A DNA stretch of 64,000 bases from contig NC_072794.1 in the NCBI RefSeq assembly GCF_028583425.1, positions 24,053,232-24,117,231 of the forward strand, given 5' to 3'. The notes beneath the pieces are model-generated. The model did not search any database. It saw only the letters and a program-made list of their open reading frames with translations, and had not been told where the DNA came from. This document shows, piece after piece, positions 13,001 through 25,000 of this stretch. Each line of letters opens with the position of its first letter. The stretch's first letter is position 1. The DNA is from Eublepharis macularius (taxonomy: Eukaryota > Chordata > Lepidosauria > Squamata > Eublepharidae). A program made the translations under genes and the position numbers.

Positions 13001-16000
13001 GTTTTTATATTAATAAAAAGAAGTCAAAGATATTATGCAAAAATATGACTAAGCAGAAACAACAATTGTTAACGGAAATAACGGACTGTGAAGTAACAAG
13101 TAAGGTGAAATATTTGGGAATCGAACTGACTGCAAAGAATATAGACTTATTTAAAAACAACTATGAAAAACTATGGACTCAGATAGAGAGAGATTTGATT
13201 AAATGGAACAGGCTGAATTTGTCATGGTTGGGAAGGATTGCAGCAGTTAAGATGAATGTGTTACCAAGAGTAATGTTTTTGCTACAGACAATACCAATCA
13301 TCAGAGACTCTAAGCAATTCGAAAAATGGCAGAGGAAAATATCAGATTTTGTATGGGCAGGCAAGAAGCCTCGAGTGAAAATGAAAGTTTTACAAGACGC
13401 AAAAGAAAGAGGCGGAATGCAACTTCCCAATCTAAGACTTTACCATGACGCAATCTGCCTAGTGTGGTTGAAAGAGTGGATGACGTTAAAGAACAAGAAA
13501 TTACTAGCCTTAGAGGGATACAAAAAAGTATTCGGATGGCATGCATACCTATGGCATGATAAAGTAAAGGTGAACTCGATGTTCCTGCATCATTACATAC
13601 GGAGAAGTTTATATACAATCTGGAAGAAGTACAGAATCTATCTACAAGAAGGAACCCCTTTGTGGGTAGTTCCATATGAGGTGATAGATCCGAGAGCTGT
13701 TGATAATGAGCAACAATGTTTAACTTATAAAGAAATAACAAGAATTGAAGCATCTAAACTCAGAATAAGGACTCAGGAGGAACTACTACCTTATTACGAT
13801 TGGTTCCAGTATAGACAGATTAGAGATTTATATAACTCGGACTCTGTAAAGGGAGGTATACGAACAGAGAATTCGGAACTAGAGCAGACCCTTTTTAAAG
13901 AGGACAAGAAAAGAATATCCAAGGTATACCAAGTACTGTTGAAATGGTATACTGAGGATGAGATAGTTAAAACACAAATGGTGAAATGGGCTATAAACTT
14001 CAACAAAGAAATAACAATGGAGGCATGGGAATACTTGTGGAAGACTACAATGAAGACAACGACATGCACTAGCATTAAAGAGAACATTTACAAAATGATC
14101 TATCGTTGGTACATGACACCAAAGAAGATTGCGCTAGGGAATTTGAACACTTCTAATAAATGCTGGAAATGCAGGAAGCATGAGGGCTCCCTCTATCATA
14201 TGTGGTGGTCGTGTGAGGTAGCTAGGCAGTACTGGGGGGAAATAATAAGAGAAATGAGTGAAATTTTACAATTTCAAGTAAATAAGAACCCAGAACTCCT
14301 GCTACTAAACTTGGGAATGGAGGGAATTCCAGCCCATCATAGGACGTTGATATTCTACATGACGGCAGCAGCTAGAATTTTGTACGCGCAAAAATGGAAA
14401 GTACAAGAAGTGCCAACTATTGAAGATTGGATCTACAAATTGCTGTATATGGCAGAAATGGACAAGATGACAAGAAAACTGAGAAATCTAGACTCAGGAC
14501 AGTTTAACACAGACTGGGAGAAGCTGAAACAATATTTGGAGAAGAAATGGGAGGTGGGAGGAGAACTGTGGCAGTTTAAGAACTATTGAAGTACAATAAA
14601 ATGCAGAGGGGGGTGACTTTACCGGGGGGGAGAAGAGGTAAAAGTGAATTTCTAAGCAGCTATGCTATTAGATTGATATATATAGAATAATAATTAGAAT
14701 ATTGATAGAAAATAACTAATTATAAGTGTTAATTATAAGGATTGATTAACCAATAATATTTTCTTTCTGATTCTGTATAATGTACCAAACTGAATATGTT
14801 TATTTGAAGGTATATATGAGTCAAATTGATTGATATCATATAAGGATTTAGGATTGAAGGGGAATAGAAATATTAATGTAAACGAATATAACCAAAATAG
14901 AGAGAAGATAGAATGAATAATATATAGAGTATAAGTTAAATTTATATGGATTTATATGGTTTATATGGATGTAGGGTTTACATAGTTCATGATATAGAAA
15001 TATTTGAAAATGGAATTACGAAAAAGGGGATAAATTGTTTATCCATTATGGAAAAAGGGACTCATAGTTAGGGTACAGAGTATTAAAAAAAATATATATA
15101 GCTAAAGAAGTATTGCTTAGAATAAAGGGAGAATATATATTTGTTAGATAGAGGAATATATAAAGAGTAAGGGAAAAGGGATAAAGGGTTGGAAAACTGT
15201 TGGAAGTCAACAAAAAGGGAGGGAAAGGGAGGGGGTTAGAAAGTGGGAAATGGGGAAATTGATTGTAATGTATAAACATTTGATTCTAACCCAATAAAAA
15301 TTTTTCAAAAATAATAATAATAATAATGTACACTACCCCACTGGTACTACAGGTGGAGAACTGATTTAAAGGTATCTCTCGGCCCCATGTGGAGACCCTA
15401 AAGGTTGCCCCCACAGCCATCAGATTACATACATTGCACCTCCCGCGCTGGAAGTGCCTTTTAGGGCAGGATTCTGTGGTGCTAATATTTGTAAAGTGGA
15501 AATGGACCAACCTATCTTTCAAATTGGCTGCGCGACGAAAACCTACCAATGGTGGGTCCAAGCACCCAGGTAAATGACACACCAGGTACCAATGTCTCTT
15601 GACGATCCTACTAATGTCCCTAGCCAAATGTGTGTAATCAACTGCCCATCTGATGGAAGATTCCGTTTGATTGTATTTCTCCCTAAATAATTCTGGTCGC
15701 TGCCTGTGGGCTGCCCTATGCATTGCCGTGTTGATCACTTGTTCCGGATAACCCCTCATTGATAATTCTCGGCTCACCTCGGCAGGGTGGTGGTTGTGAG
15801 AAAATGCAGAAGGGAGAATGATGCGCTAAGCTGCTTTGCATTCTAACTGTGAAGAAGAGTAGTATATGAACAAATAAATGCAAATATGTGCATGCTTGTG
15901 CCCTACCACAAACTATAAGGGATATATGCACTCATCTTTATTCATTTATTGTATAGACATTTGTGTAAATAACACTATTGACTTTATTGTAAACATATTT

Positions 16001-19000
16001 GATTGGTTTTGCCACCCGCTCGTGTGTCTTCCAATTTGACAAAGCAGAGGGGTAGGATACAAGCTCGTGGTTCATCTTACTAGGCTTAGGTTGCTTTTGT
16101 TTCAAGATTCCTTCTGTTTCTACATAGGTATAGACAAGTTTAATGGGCAGTATTTCCATAGTCGGGACTACAAAACTCCAGATGTATTCGCAGGTAAAAA
16201 AGTCCTTGTTGTTGGCATGGGAAATTCAGGAGTCGATATTGCCGTGGAAGCTGCTCGCACAGCAAAAAAGGTACTTTTCTTCTCAGTCTCTTTGCGCTTT
16301 GGAATTGGGCTGCACTACCCTTTCTTCTTCAGTTTTGGAAAGGAGGAACAGAGTTCCAATTCTCTTAGCAATTGTGTTATCTTGTAAAGAAGCCATAGTT
16401 TATAATTAAGCTTCACAACTGCCTGGGCCCAGAGCTGAATTCCCTGTCTCCAACCTCAACCTCCTGCCTTTAAGAATTTGAGGAGTGGGAGACAAAATAG
16501 CCTCTAGTAATTTCCCCTGTTCTCTATGGTGTTTATCATAGAGTTTAAGGGAAGTTCATGGAGCATCACCTGGGAGTGACATCACATCCTCCCCCAACTC
16601 CATGCTCCCTAAGCATCATGCTCAGAATCTCCCAGCATCTACCAAAGCAATGTTGGGAATTTCAACATTGCATACCCAGATGGAAGTCAGCTCAAAACAA
16701 AACTGTCAGGGATGTTTTTTCCTGCTAATTTGCTGCAGTTCCTTTCAAACAGCTCAAACTGTAAAAATTAACATGCAATTGCACAGAATAAATTGCTTCT
16801 ATTCTGAACTGCAATGATTTTTGAAAGAGATGGAGCGTTAATGCGTAGCCACATGAAGATGCCTTATAGTGAATCAGACAATTAGTCCATCAAGGTCAGT
16901 ATCATCTCCTCTGACTGGCAGTAGCTCTCCAGGGTCTTCAGCAGGGGACTTTCAACATCACCTGCTATCTGATCTTTTTAACTGGAGATGGTGGGAATTG
17001 AACTTGGGACCTCCTGCATGCCAAGCAGATGCTCTACTATTGAGCCAGGGACTCGCCCCCAACTCAAAACTTGTGGAAGACCTTTGCAGCAGACTGGTTT
17101 CCATACTGACTTATGCAAGGTAAACAGCAATAACTGAAGCACTTGAGAACATTTTTTTCCTTTTGCCTGTTCTAGTTCTTCTAAGCAAAGTCTGGATTGT
17201 AGCCAGGATGAGACCTGGTAGACACACTGCACCAACCCTGTAGATATTTGTCTTTAAAATTGTGGCTGGAATCTATCTTTTTAAAGATGAAGAGCTCGTT
17301 TTGGGATAGGAAAATTTGCAGTTAAAAACAGTGGTGGCTACTAGCTAGATCTCTCTCAAAAGTGCTCCAAACTCCACCCAAATGGCTTACCTTATTCTGT
17401 CATCCCAAGATCCCCTTGGATCAGGGTGGATTTTTCAAGAATAGTACCACCTTTATTTGGTTCATGTCTTCCTGAAATAAAATCTTCTTTGAGCAACCAT
17501 GGCTGTGAGTTTGGCAGACTACTTAAAGCAGAAAAGGGAGGGGAATAGATCAAGATGGGTAGCCCACCATGTTAGTCTGTCCGTAGCAGTAGAAAAGAGC
17601 AAGAGTTAGCCCAAGAGTTAGTCTGCGCATGGGAGTCATATATATGTGCGTTCAGTTCTGGTTGAATTCTTTGACAAAATCCGATGCATATGTTTTCTTT
17701 AATAATCTCTGTGTGTCTGTCTTCTGAATTATTTGTTTTTATTTTATTTTGAAAATATATATCCCACCTCTCAGAAATGTAGTGTTCACAGTGTCTTCTG
17801 CATAAAATTAATCTCTTTGCATAAGCACAAGCAGCCGCTGTATAGCAGTAAGGTCTGTTTCTACTCCATTGATTTTTATCACATTTTGTCTAACTGCCAT
17901 GCTTACCAAGAAAGTGTATTCTTTTGTAAACAGAAATTTTCTGGACCAACCTCAGGGGCACAATCTTTTTGCCTTTGTGTCATGTATGCACACATCCATG
18001 CTATTGATGTATTCTCTGATGTACTGATCTCATGCCATGTTATACTTTGTAATATGCTCATTCCAATGTTAGCCTTCCTCAGGGCCTTTTTTCAGCAGGA
18101 ACGCGGTGGAACGGAGTTCCGGCACCTCTTGAAAATGGTCACATGGCTGGTGGCCCCTCCCCCTGATCTCCAGACAGAGGGGAGTTTAGATTGCCCTCCG
18201 CACCGCTAGAGCAGCGTGGAGGGCAATCTAAACTCCCCTCTGTCTGGAGATCAGGGGGCGGGGCCACCAGCCATGTGACCATTTTCGCCAAGGGCAATTT
18301 AAACTTTTAAAAACTCCCCCCTTGTTCCAGCTGAAACAAAGTGACATTTTTGTGTGGTCCTCCTGAGTTCCACCACCTCTTTTCCCAGAAAAAAAGTCCT
18401 GGCCTTCCTAAAACTGAAAGTGCCTTGCTTGCTAATGCTGATTTCCACAGGAACAAGTAACCAGCCCATTATCTCCGAAATATGTGCTTCACTGACCTTG
18501 CAGCTGCCAATGGAAATGTAACTGTTTCACAGGGAATAAAGAGACTTTGATTTCTTTGTAATCTCCTGCCTTTCTCCTGTCTAGACTAAGAGCCAAGCTA
18601 CAAATGACGCCTGACACAGGTTGGACACTTGTCAGCTTCCCTCAAGTTTTGATGGGAAATGTAAGCATCCTGGTCTTGCAGCTGTAATGGAGAGCCAAGC
18701 TGTAAAACCAGGATGCCTACATTTCCCATCAAAACCTGAAGGAAGCTGACAAGTGTCCAACCTGTGTAAGGCGTCACTTGTAGCTTGGCTCTGAGCTATT
18801 GTGTTCTCACGTAACTTCTTAAGTTTTCACGCCTAAATGCAAACTGCTTCAGGGGAGGGGGGGAAATGATGCTCCCTATATCAATAGTACCTTTGCCTGA
18901 ATAATCATTCCTGCCAACTTTCTATCTATGGATGTACACCTGAACTGAATGGATCTCTGAATAAAGTCTTTCAACCAATGCACTGGAGTGCTTGCTGTGA

Positions 19001-22000
19001 GGGGCTTGGGGTCTATCTGCCAGGGACTGCCATCCCTAGAACTGACACTTTGCTTCAAATAATTTTTAGGTAGTTTACACTCTAAAGCTCATTTAAGTCT
19101 ATGGTCTTGCTTATGTATTTTGGCTGTTGCTTATCAGTAGATGTTGCTGTGTTTTGACGATCTTGTCTTTTTTTCTAGGTGATGATCAGCACAAATAGAG
19201 GTGCTTGGGTGATAAGCCGGGTGTTTGATGATGGCTATCCATGGGACATGGTGTTCCTCACTCGTTTCCTGAATATTATCCGGAATTCCCTCCCTGGCCG
19301 CGCTACCATGTGGCTCATTGCTACTCGAGTGAACCAGTGGTTTAATCATGCAAACTATGGGCTGGTCCCAAAGGACAGGTACTTAGGGCTATACTGGAGG
19401 CTGAAGTGTGAAAAGAAAACTCAAAGAACGCAAATGGAAGTACAGCATATGTGCAAGCATAAAGGATGGAAAAGTCTAAGGGTGTATTCCAGAAAGTAAA
19501 ATCAACATGCTTACCAAATGACACCACTGAAGAAAATGGTCTGAGGCATTTTGATCCTTCAGGTGGAAAATTTAAATCCCCTCCCTGATGAACGGTGGAC
19601 ACAGTTCATCAAGAAAGCATTGTTTTTTAAATGTATTTAATGAATTTGCATGAATATTGGGAGGCACCTCAGGAATCAGAGAGCATAGTATACAAATATT
19701 TTGTTACAGTCCTTTTGTGCAAGCCTCACTGCTAAGAACATGAGCTGCAAATAATAAATTTCAGAGAGGTATGCACTGAATTTTCTGGTGGCTTATGCCA
19801 AGTAGATGGACCTCTTCTAGTCCACCACCTTGAAGTGGCTGCCTTATGTTCACATCTGCCTGTCAGTGCTAAAGCGAAGGTTCTGACTATGGCAAGGCTG
19901 CAAACTGTCTCACGTGGTAATTTAGAGCCAAACTACAAGTGACACCTGACACAGGTTGGACACTTGTCAGCTTCCCTCAAGTTTTGATGGGAAATGTAGG
20001 CATCTTGGTCTTGCAGCTTGGCTCTCCGACTGCTGTCCAATGGACTTTTCAACTGTCACTTGTCCAACATTCCGCCAAGGTTCCTACATTTCCCATAAAA
20101 ACTTGAGGGAAGCTGACAAGTGTCCAACTAGTGTCAGGTGTCACTTGTAGTTTGGCCCTTATTTATAGGGTTGTCAGTTGGAGCCTGGAGATCTCTCAGA
20201 ATTACAACTGATCTCTAGTCTACAATCCCTCTATTCAGGGTTTCCAACCTCTAAGTGGGGGCTGGAGATTTCTTGGAATTTCAAGTGATCTCCAGACGAC
20301 AGAGATTAGTTTCCCTGAAGAAAATTACTGGTTTGGAGGATAGACTCTGTGGCATTCTCTCCGCTGAAGTCTCTCCCCTCCCCAAAACCCACCGTCCTAG
20401 CTCCCAATATGTTGGAATTTCAAAACCTGGTGATGACAACCCTAGCCCTATTCACCCACCCATAATCCTTGCCACACTCTCTCTGTTTTCTCCCCTTTCC
20501 TTCCCTGGCAGCCCCCACAGCTTCTCCTTTCCCTCCACTTATCTTTCTCAACTCATCTTTCTTCATGTGCCCTTTTCCCTCCTGTCCTTTTCTTCTTTCC
20601 AATAACATGGCAGCCCTTTGGGATGGCAGGTTCCCCAAAGCTAAAAGCAAGGGATGGGGGGCATGGGGAGGCATGACAGGAATACTTACCTCATGTGTGC
20701 AATCTGGACCCCTTCTGTCTCACACTGGGAATAACGTCATTCCCGGCATGGCACAGAAGCAATAAGTCACACCAGGGTGATTTGGTAAAATTGCCAAAAT
20801 TACCAAATCAGCACCTGGAGCAAACCCATGCTTCTGCATTGTACCAGGAATGATGTCATTCCCAGTGCAACATGGCTTCAGAGTGCACAGGAGCATGCTG
20901 GAGGGTTTCCAGGCCTATTCTCGCACTGTCCCACCCAGCCAGCCAGATGAGAGGTGGGGGGAGCAAACGCTTGGAGTGGGGAACTCCCCTACAGCCCTTG
21001 CAACTTCTCCTTTTCCCCTTCTTCTTTTCTTCCCTTCACCTTCTGTTTTCCTTCCTTTCAGTATCATTTTTATTTCTCGCTTCCCTTTTCTCCACTCCAG
21101 CTTCACTTCTCTCCACCCTGATCCTCATTTTTGTTCTTCCCACTCCTTCTTTCTTTCTCCTCAACTCACCTCAAATTTTAAAAATGAAACTGATAGCCAT
21201 TTTTGATTACCTCAGCAATTACACATAACATTGGATGCCTAGTCAATTCAAAATGGCTGCCAAAATGGCTCTTAAGAGGTAATTTTGTGAGATGGCATTT
21301 TTGTTTTATTTTTTTTGTTTTATTTTATTTTCAAGATTTTCTGCAAACCGATGGATTGCCCTCGGTTTGTGGAGATATTTTCTCTGTCCATACATAGAAC
21401 TGTTGTATAGGTTTTTGATCACGCCAATATTTTATTTTATTTTATTACATAGTTTATCTTTTTTCCATTCTGGAATTGAAGGTAATGGTGGTGAGTAAGT
21501 CAATTTGGGTTTGTTTTGACTTTCCTCAGAAAATCCAAACTGAGATTGATTAGCAGTTGATTCTGGACAGACTTCTTCACTTCAGTGTTTGGAATTCACT
21601 GCCACTACAGACAGTGTAGCGTTGGTTGAGAGGTGTTTAAAAACCCTCTGTGAAAATAGCTATGATAAATGACACTTCCATATTCAGAGGCAGCATACCT
21701 GAGAATAAGAAATGCTGAGAGGCCAACAATGAGAATGGTCTGTTTAACTCATGCGTTGCTTGTGCACTTCCTGGAAATGCCTGACTGGTTCCTGGAATAA
21801 AGCAAGATACTGGAAAACACAGATCTTTGGTCTCACAGGGCAGACTTGTCCTTTATAGTTTCAGAACACGTAGTAAAAAAATGAAAGCCAGTGAAGAAAA
21901 GTTAACCTGAGATTCTTCATCTCATTTTGTTAAACGAGGTCAACAACATACTCAACTACATCACCAAAATACTAATGTTTCTCTTTTTGTCTCCCCCCCT

Positions 22001-25000
22001 CTCCAACCTTGGTAGATCTGTGATGAGAGAGCCAATATTGAATGATGAACTCCCTGGATGCATCATTACTGGGAAGGTGTCTATCAAGCCTGGTGTGAAG
22101 GAGTTCAAGGAAAACTCTGTTGTGTTCAAGGACAGTCAGGAGGAAGAGGAAGTGGATGTTGTTGTCTTTGCCACGGGCTACAAAGCCTCTTTTCCTTTCA
22201 TTGATGAGTCCATCATTGAGGTTGAAAACAATCATGCCTCCTTGTACAAATACATTTTCCCACCTCGACTGGAAAAGCCAACATTGGCATTCATAGGCTT
22301 TCTCAAACCTCTTGGGGCAATCATGTCAGTTGTGGAAACTCAAGCACGCTGGGTCACCCGAATCTTTAATGGTAGGTAGGATGAAAAACAGTAATTCCAT
22401 AAAATCAAGGTCATGTTTCTGGGGCTGGATCCCACATAAATGCAGCACCTTCTCATGGCTCCTTCTGAGCCTTTCCCTAAACCACGTTTTAAACAGGACA
22501 GTTGCTTCCATTGGGTGGTGCTTCTTGTTAGCACTGTGGGATCTAAGCCATTGTTCCCTCCCCCACATAGCAGCCTATGTCTCTAGGAGCTCAAAAGACT
22601 CAAAATGGAACTAGGGAGAGATGGAGGAGGGGGGGAGGTTTCTCTATAAACCTAAAGGAAGTCTCAAGTTTAAAGAAATATCTGAAATCTTAGAAACAAT
22701 ACATTGGAGGATTGAAAGTTTTGAAACTCCCTAAAATAATAAAAACAATGCCTGTAGTTTTATAAAAGTAATGTCCACAGAGCTCTCAGTCACAACTTTG
22801 TAGATTGCTAGGCAACCATAACAATATTGCTCAGCCTTTCAAGCCTTGGTTTCTATACAGTAAAATGGGGGCAGGGAAGGGAGGGAAGCAGAGGTGAACT
22901 TGAACAAAACAGCCAATGGGAGGTTCCCATCCACCTCTCATTTCATGTTCCCCAATGGAGGAGGACTCACCAGGGACAGGCCTGGTGGTGACCACTGGGG
23001 ACATACTACCGTCACCAGTGTTGCAGGTCAGTGCACAACTGGGCCAGACTTTTCCCATGGTGAGGCTGCCAGGGGAGGGGAGGAGGGAAAGATGAAGATG
23101 GGAGCAGACAAAGGTAGGTTGGCTGATGAGTGAGAGGAAGGGAAGGAAGCAGGAAAATGGAGGGGGAGGTCTTGGGGCTGTCAGGGAAAGGAAATAGGAA
23201 ATGGGGGGTACAAGGGAAAACGAGATCCCCCAGCAAATCCTTGTAAAATCATAAAAGGAACAGCATAAGAATGATTATTATAAAAACAACGTATAGAAAA
23301 AAGCCAGGGGCTTAAAAACTGTATAAAACATTCAGCAGCCTAAAGTAATATCTGTAAAACAGTCCACATACTAGACGCAGACTGTAAAACCTGTTTTAAA
23401 AGATAAAAGCTATCAGTCAAAAGCCTGAGTAAAAAAAAGAAAAGAAATGTTTTGGCCTGGTAGGTATTCCAAAAGTGAAGCACCACCACTAAAAAAGGCC
23501 TGTGGATTTGTCATATATATATAAATACCCACATTAATTTCAATGGAAGGAGACGGTCTGCAGATACAACAGTGTGCACATAGATTATCTCCTTTATTAG
23601 ACTGACAGAAAAATAATCTGAATTGGGGACTTCTGGAAGCAGATTGGGACAATAATTTGTACTGCCTCCCACGTCGGAATACACACTTTGCAACAATACC
23701 ATGACCTTCTCTACTTGAGTAGCCATCTGATTTTCAGTCTGTTGTAGCTACAACCCTGCTTCATCCCACATCAAGCAAAAGCTGATGCTCAGTAATAGTC
23801 AGACCATCTTAAGAGTAGCCAACATCCACCAGAATGCCCCAGACAAAGAGCCAAGCTACAAGTGACGCCTGACACAGGTTGGACACTTGTCAGCAAGTTT
23901 TGATGGGAAATGTAGGCATCCTGATCTTACAGCTTGGCTCTCCATTTAATTGAAGTTTACAGAAACCCTCCCCCCCCACACCCAGTGGAGGGGAAGGGGG
24001 GCGCCTGGCAAGAGCCCGACGCCTGCACTCCCCTCCTCACCGCATGTTCTCCCTCCCATAGACTGCCGCTTTGTAAACTTCAATTAAATGGAGAGCCAAG
24101 TTGGAAGACCAGGATGCCTACATTTCCAACCAAAACTTGAGGGAAGCTTGACAAGTGTCCAACCCGTGTCAGGTGTCACTTGTAGCTTGGCTCAAAAAAA
24201 TTCCCCCTTCCTCCCACACACATCCCCAACCTGACCCAAGTACAAGCAAATCAACCAATGTGAATACGGCCACATGTTATGTCTTCCCCCTGCCATGGCT
24301 CTGTGGTTTAGCATGGAGATATCCTGTACGTTGTTTTTTTGCTGCAAGAGTTCCTTATCTTTTTGCTTAAGTTTTTTTTTAAAAAAAAAACCCGAGTTAG
24401 TTACGAAAAACAACCCTTTTCCTGTCTTTCAGGCTTATGTAAGTTGCCTCCTGTGAACACAATGCTGGAAGAGGTCAATGAAAAGAAGAAACACAAGCTC
24501 AATTGGTAAGCCTCAGCACAGAAAAGCTTCCGTACAAAAGCAAGACACGGCCCTGTTCACATGTTACAGGGAAGGCAGATATAATCCGCATTCACACACA
24601 TGCCTCTGTTTGTAAGGAAGAGCTGACACATGTTCACATTCCGAGTGAAGTACATGTGGAGATTAAATCAAACATTTAACTGAGCAGGTATGGAGTGAAA
24701 TGTAAGAATTACTCAATGCCCATACAAAGAAAAATCACCTAGATTATAAGTGCATTCTCAGTAATGTGTGTGCAAGGCTACTGTGTGGTGTTGCATCCTC
24801 CTTGGTTGGAAGGGGGGGGGGCAAGTTATGGTTGCCAACTGATTTGAAAGAAATCTGGATGGCTTGCTGTCATATCTGTAGCAGGTGCTTGATCTGCAGA
24901 AATCACCTTTTTGTAGCATAGAGAGAAATGCTACTGCCTGTTAATCACTTTCCACAAGACACGCTACAAAGGCCAGAGGCAGACCTTGTTCCTGTGGAGC

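Larger units (their letters stand above)
10048..15321 (+). mobile_element. L1 retrotransposon with both ORFs intact, 5' UTR missing
   Basis: Flanked by a 16-bp TSD, AATAATGTACACTACC (10032-10047 and 15322-15337), and ending with AATAAAAA and an A/AAT-rich tail. It starts 10 nt before the ORF1 start codon, so the promoter-bearing 5' UTR is absent. ORF1 (10058-10831) and ORF2 (10828-14589) are complete. The 3' UTR (14590-15321) ends in a G-rich stretch (near 15218-15240) shared with the tail fragment at 60279-60415. It interrupts the GIY-YIG domain of the Penelope-like element. Confidence 0.93.
7290..15786 (-). mobile_element. Penelope-like retroelement, 5'-truncated, split by three younger insertions
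   Basis: Read on the minus strand, three pieces (15777-15322, 10031-9909, 9651-9478) join at the duplicated target sites into about 251 codons without a stop, ending at TAG 9475-9477. The first piece ends the RT-side region ([13 protein letters not shown], cysteine motif GRCNVC). The second is a GIY-YIG nuclease core ([19 protein letters not shown]), the usual C-terminal domain of Penelope-like elements. The third ends [20 protein letters not shown]. The 3' UTR continues from 7897 downward and includes two 32-bp tandem repeats. L1 (10048-15321), an inverted dimer (9665-9908) and an ORF1-only retroposon (7920-9449) interrupt it. Most of the reverse transcriptase is missing, so it cannot be autonomous. 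The boundary near 7290 is approximate. Confidence 0.85.

Noticed and set aside
13310..13753. Minus-strand ORFs within L1 ORF2 (also 8456-8884, 10030-10554, 55316-55852)
   Set aside because: Shadows opposite real L1 coding sequence; no independent motif.
15046..15279. Minus-strand ORFs inside the L1 3' UTR
   Set aside because: Antisense shadow of the purine-rich 3' UTR.
16978..17065. A tRNA gene on the minus strand
   Set aside because: Perfect A and B boxes are present but no closing acceptor stem, and the sequence continues into a SINE body.
20469..21228. Phe/Ser/Pro-rich ORFs of about 100-118 codons
   Set aside because: They follow pyrimidine-rich low-complexity DNA in an intron; no motif, and overlapping frames give equally long products.
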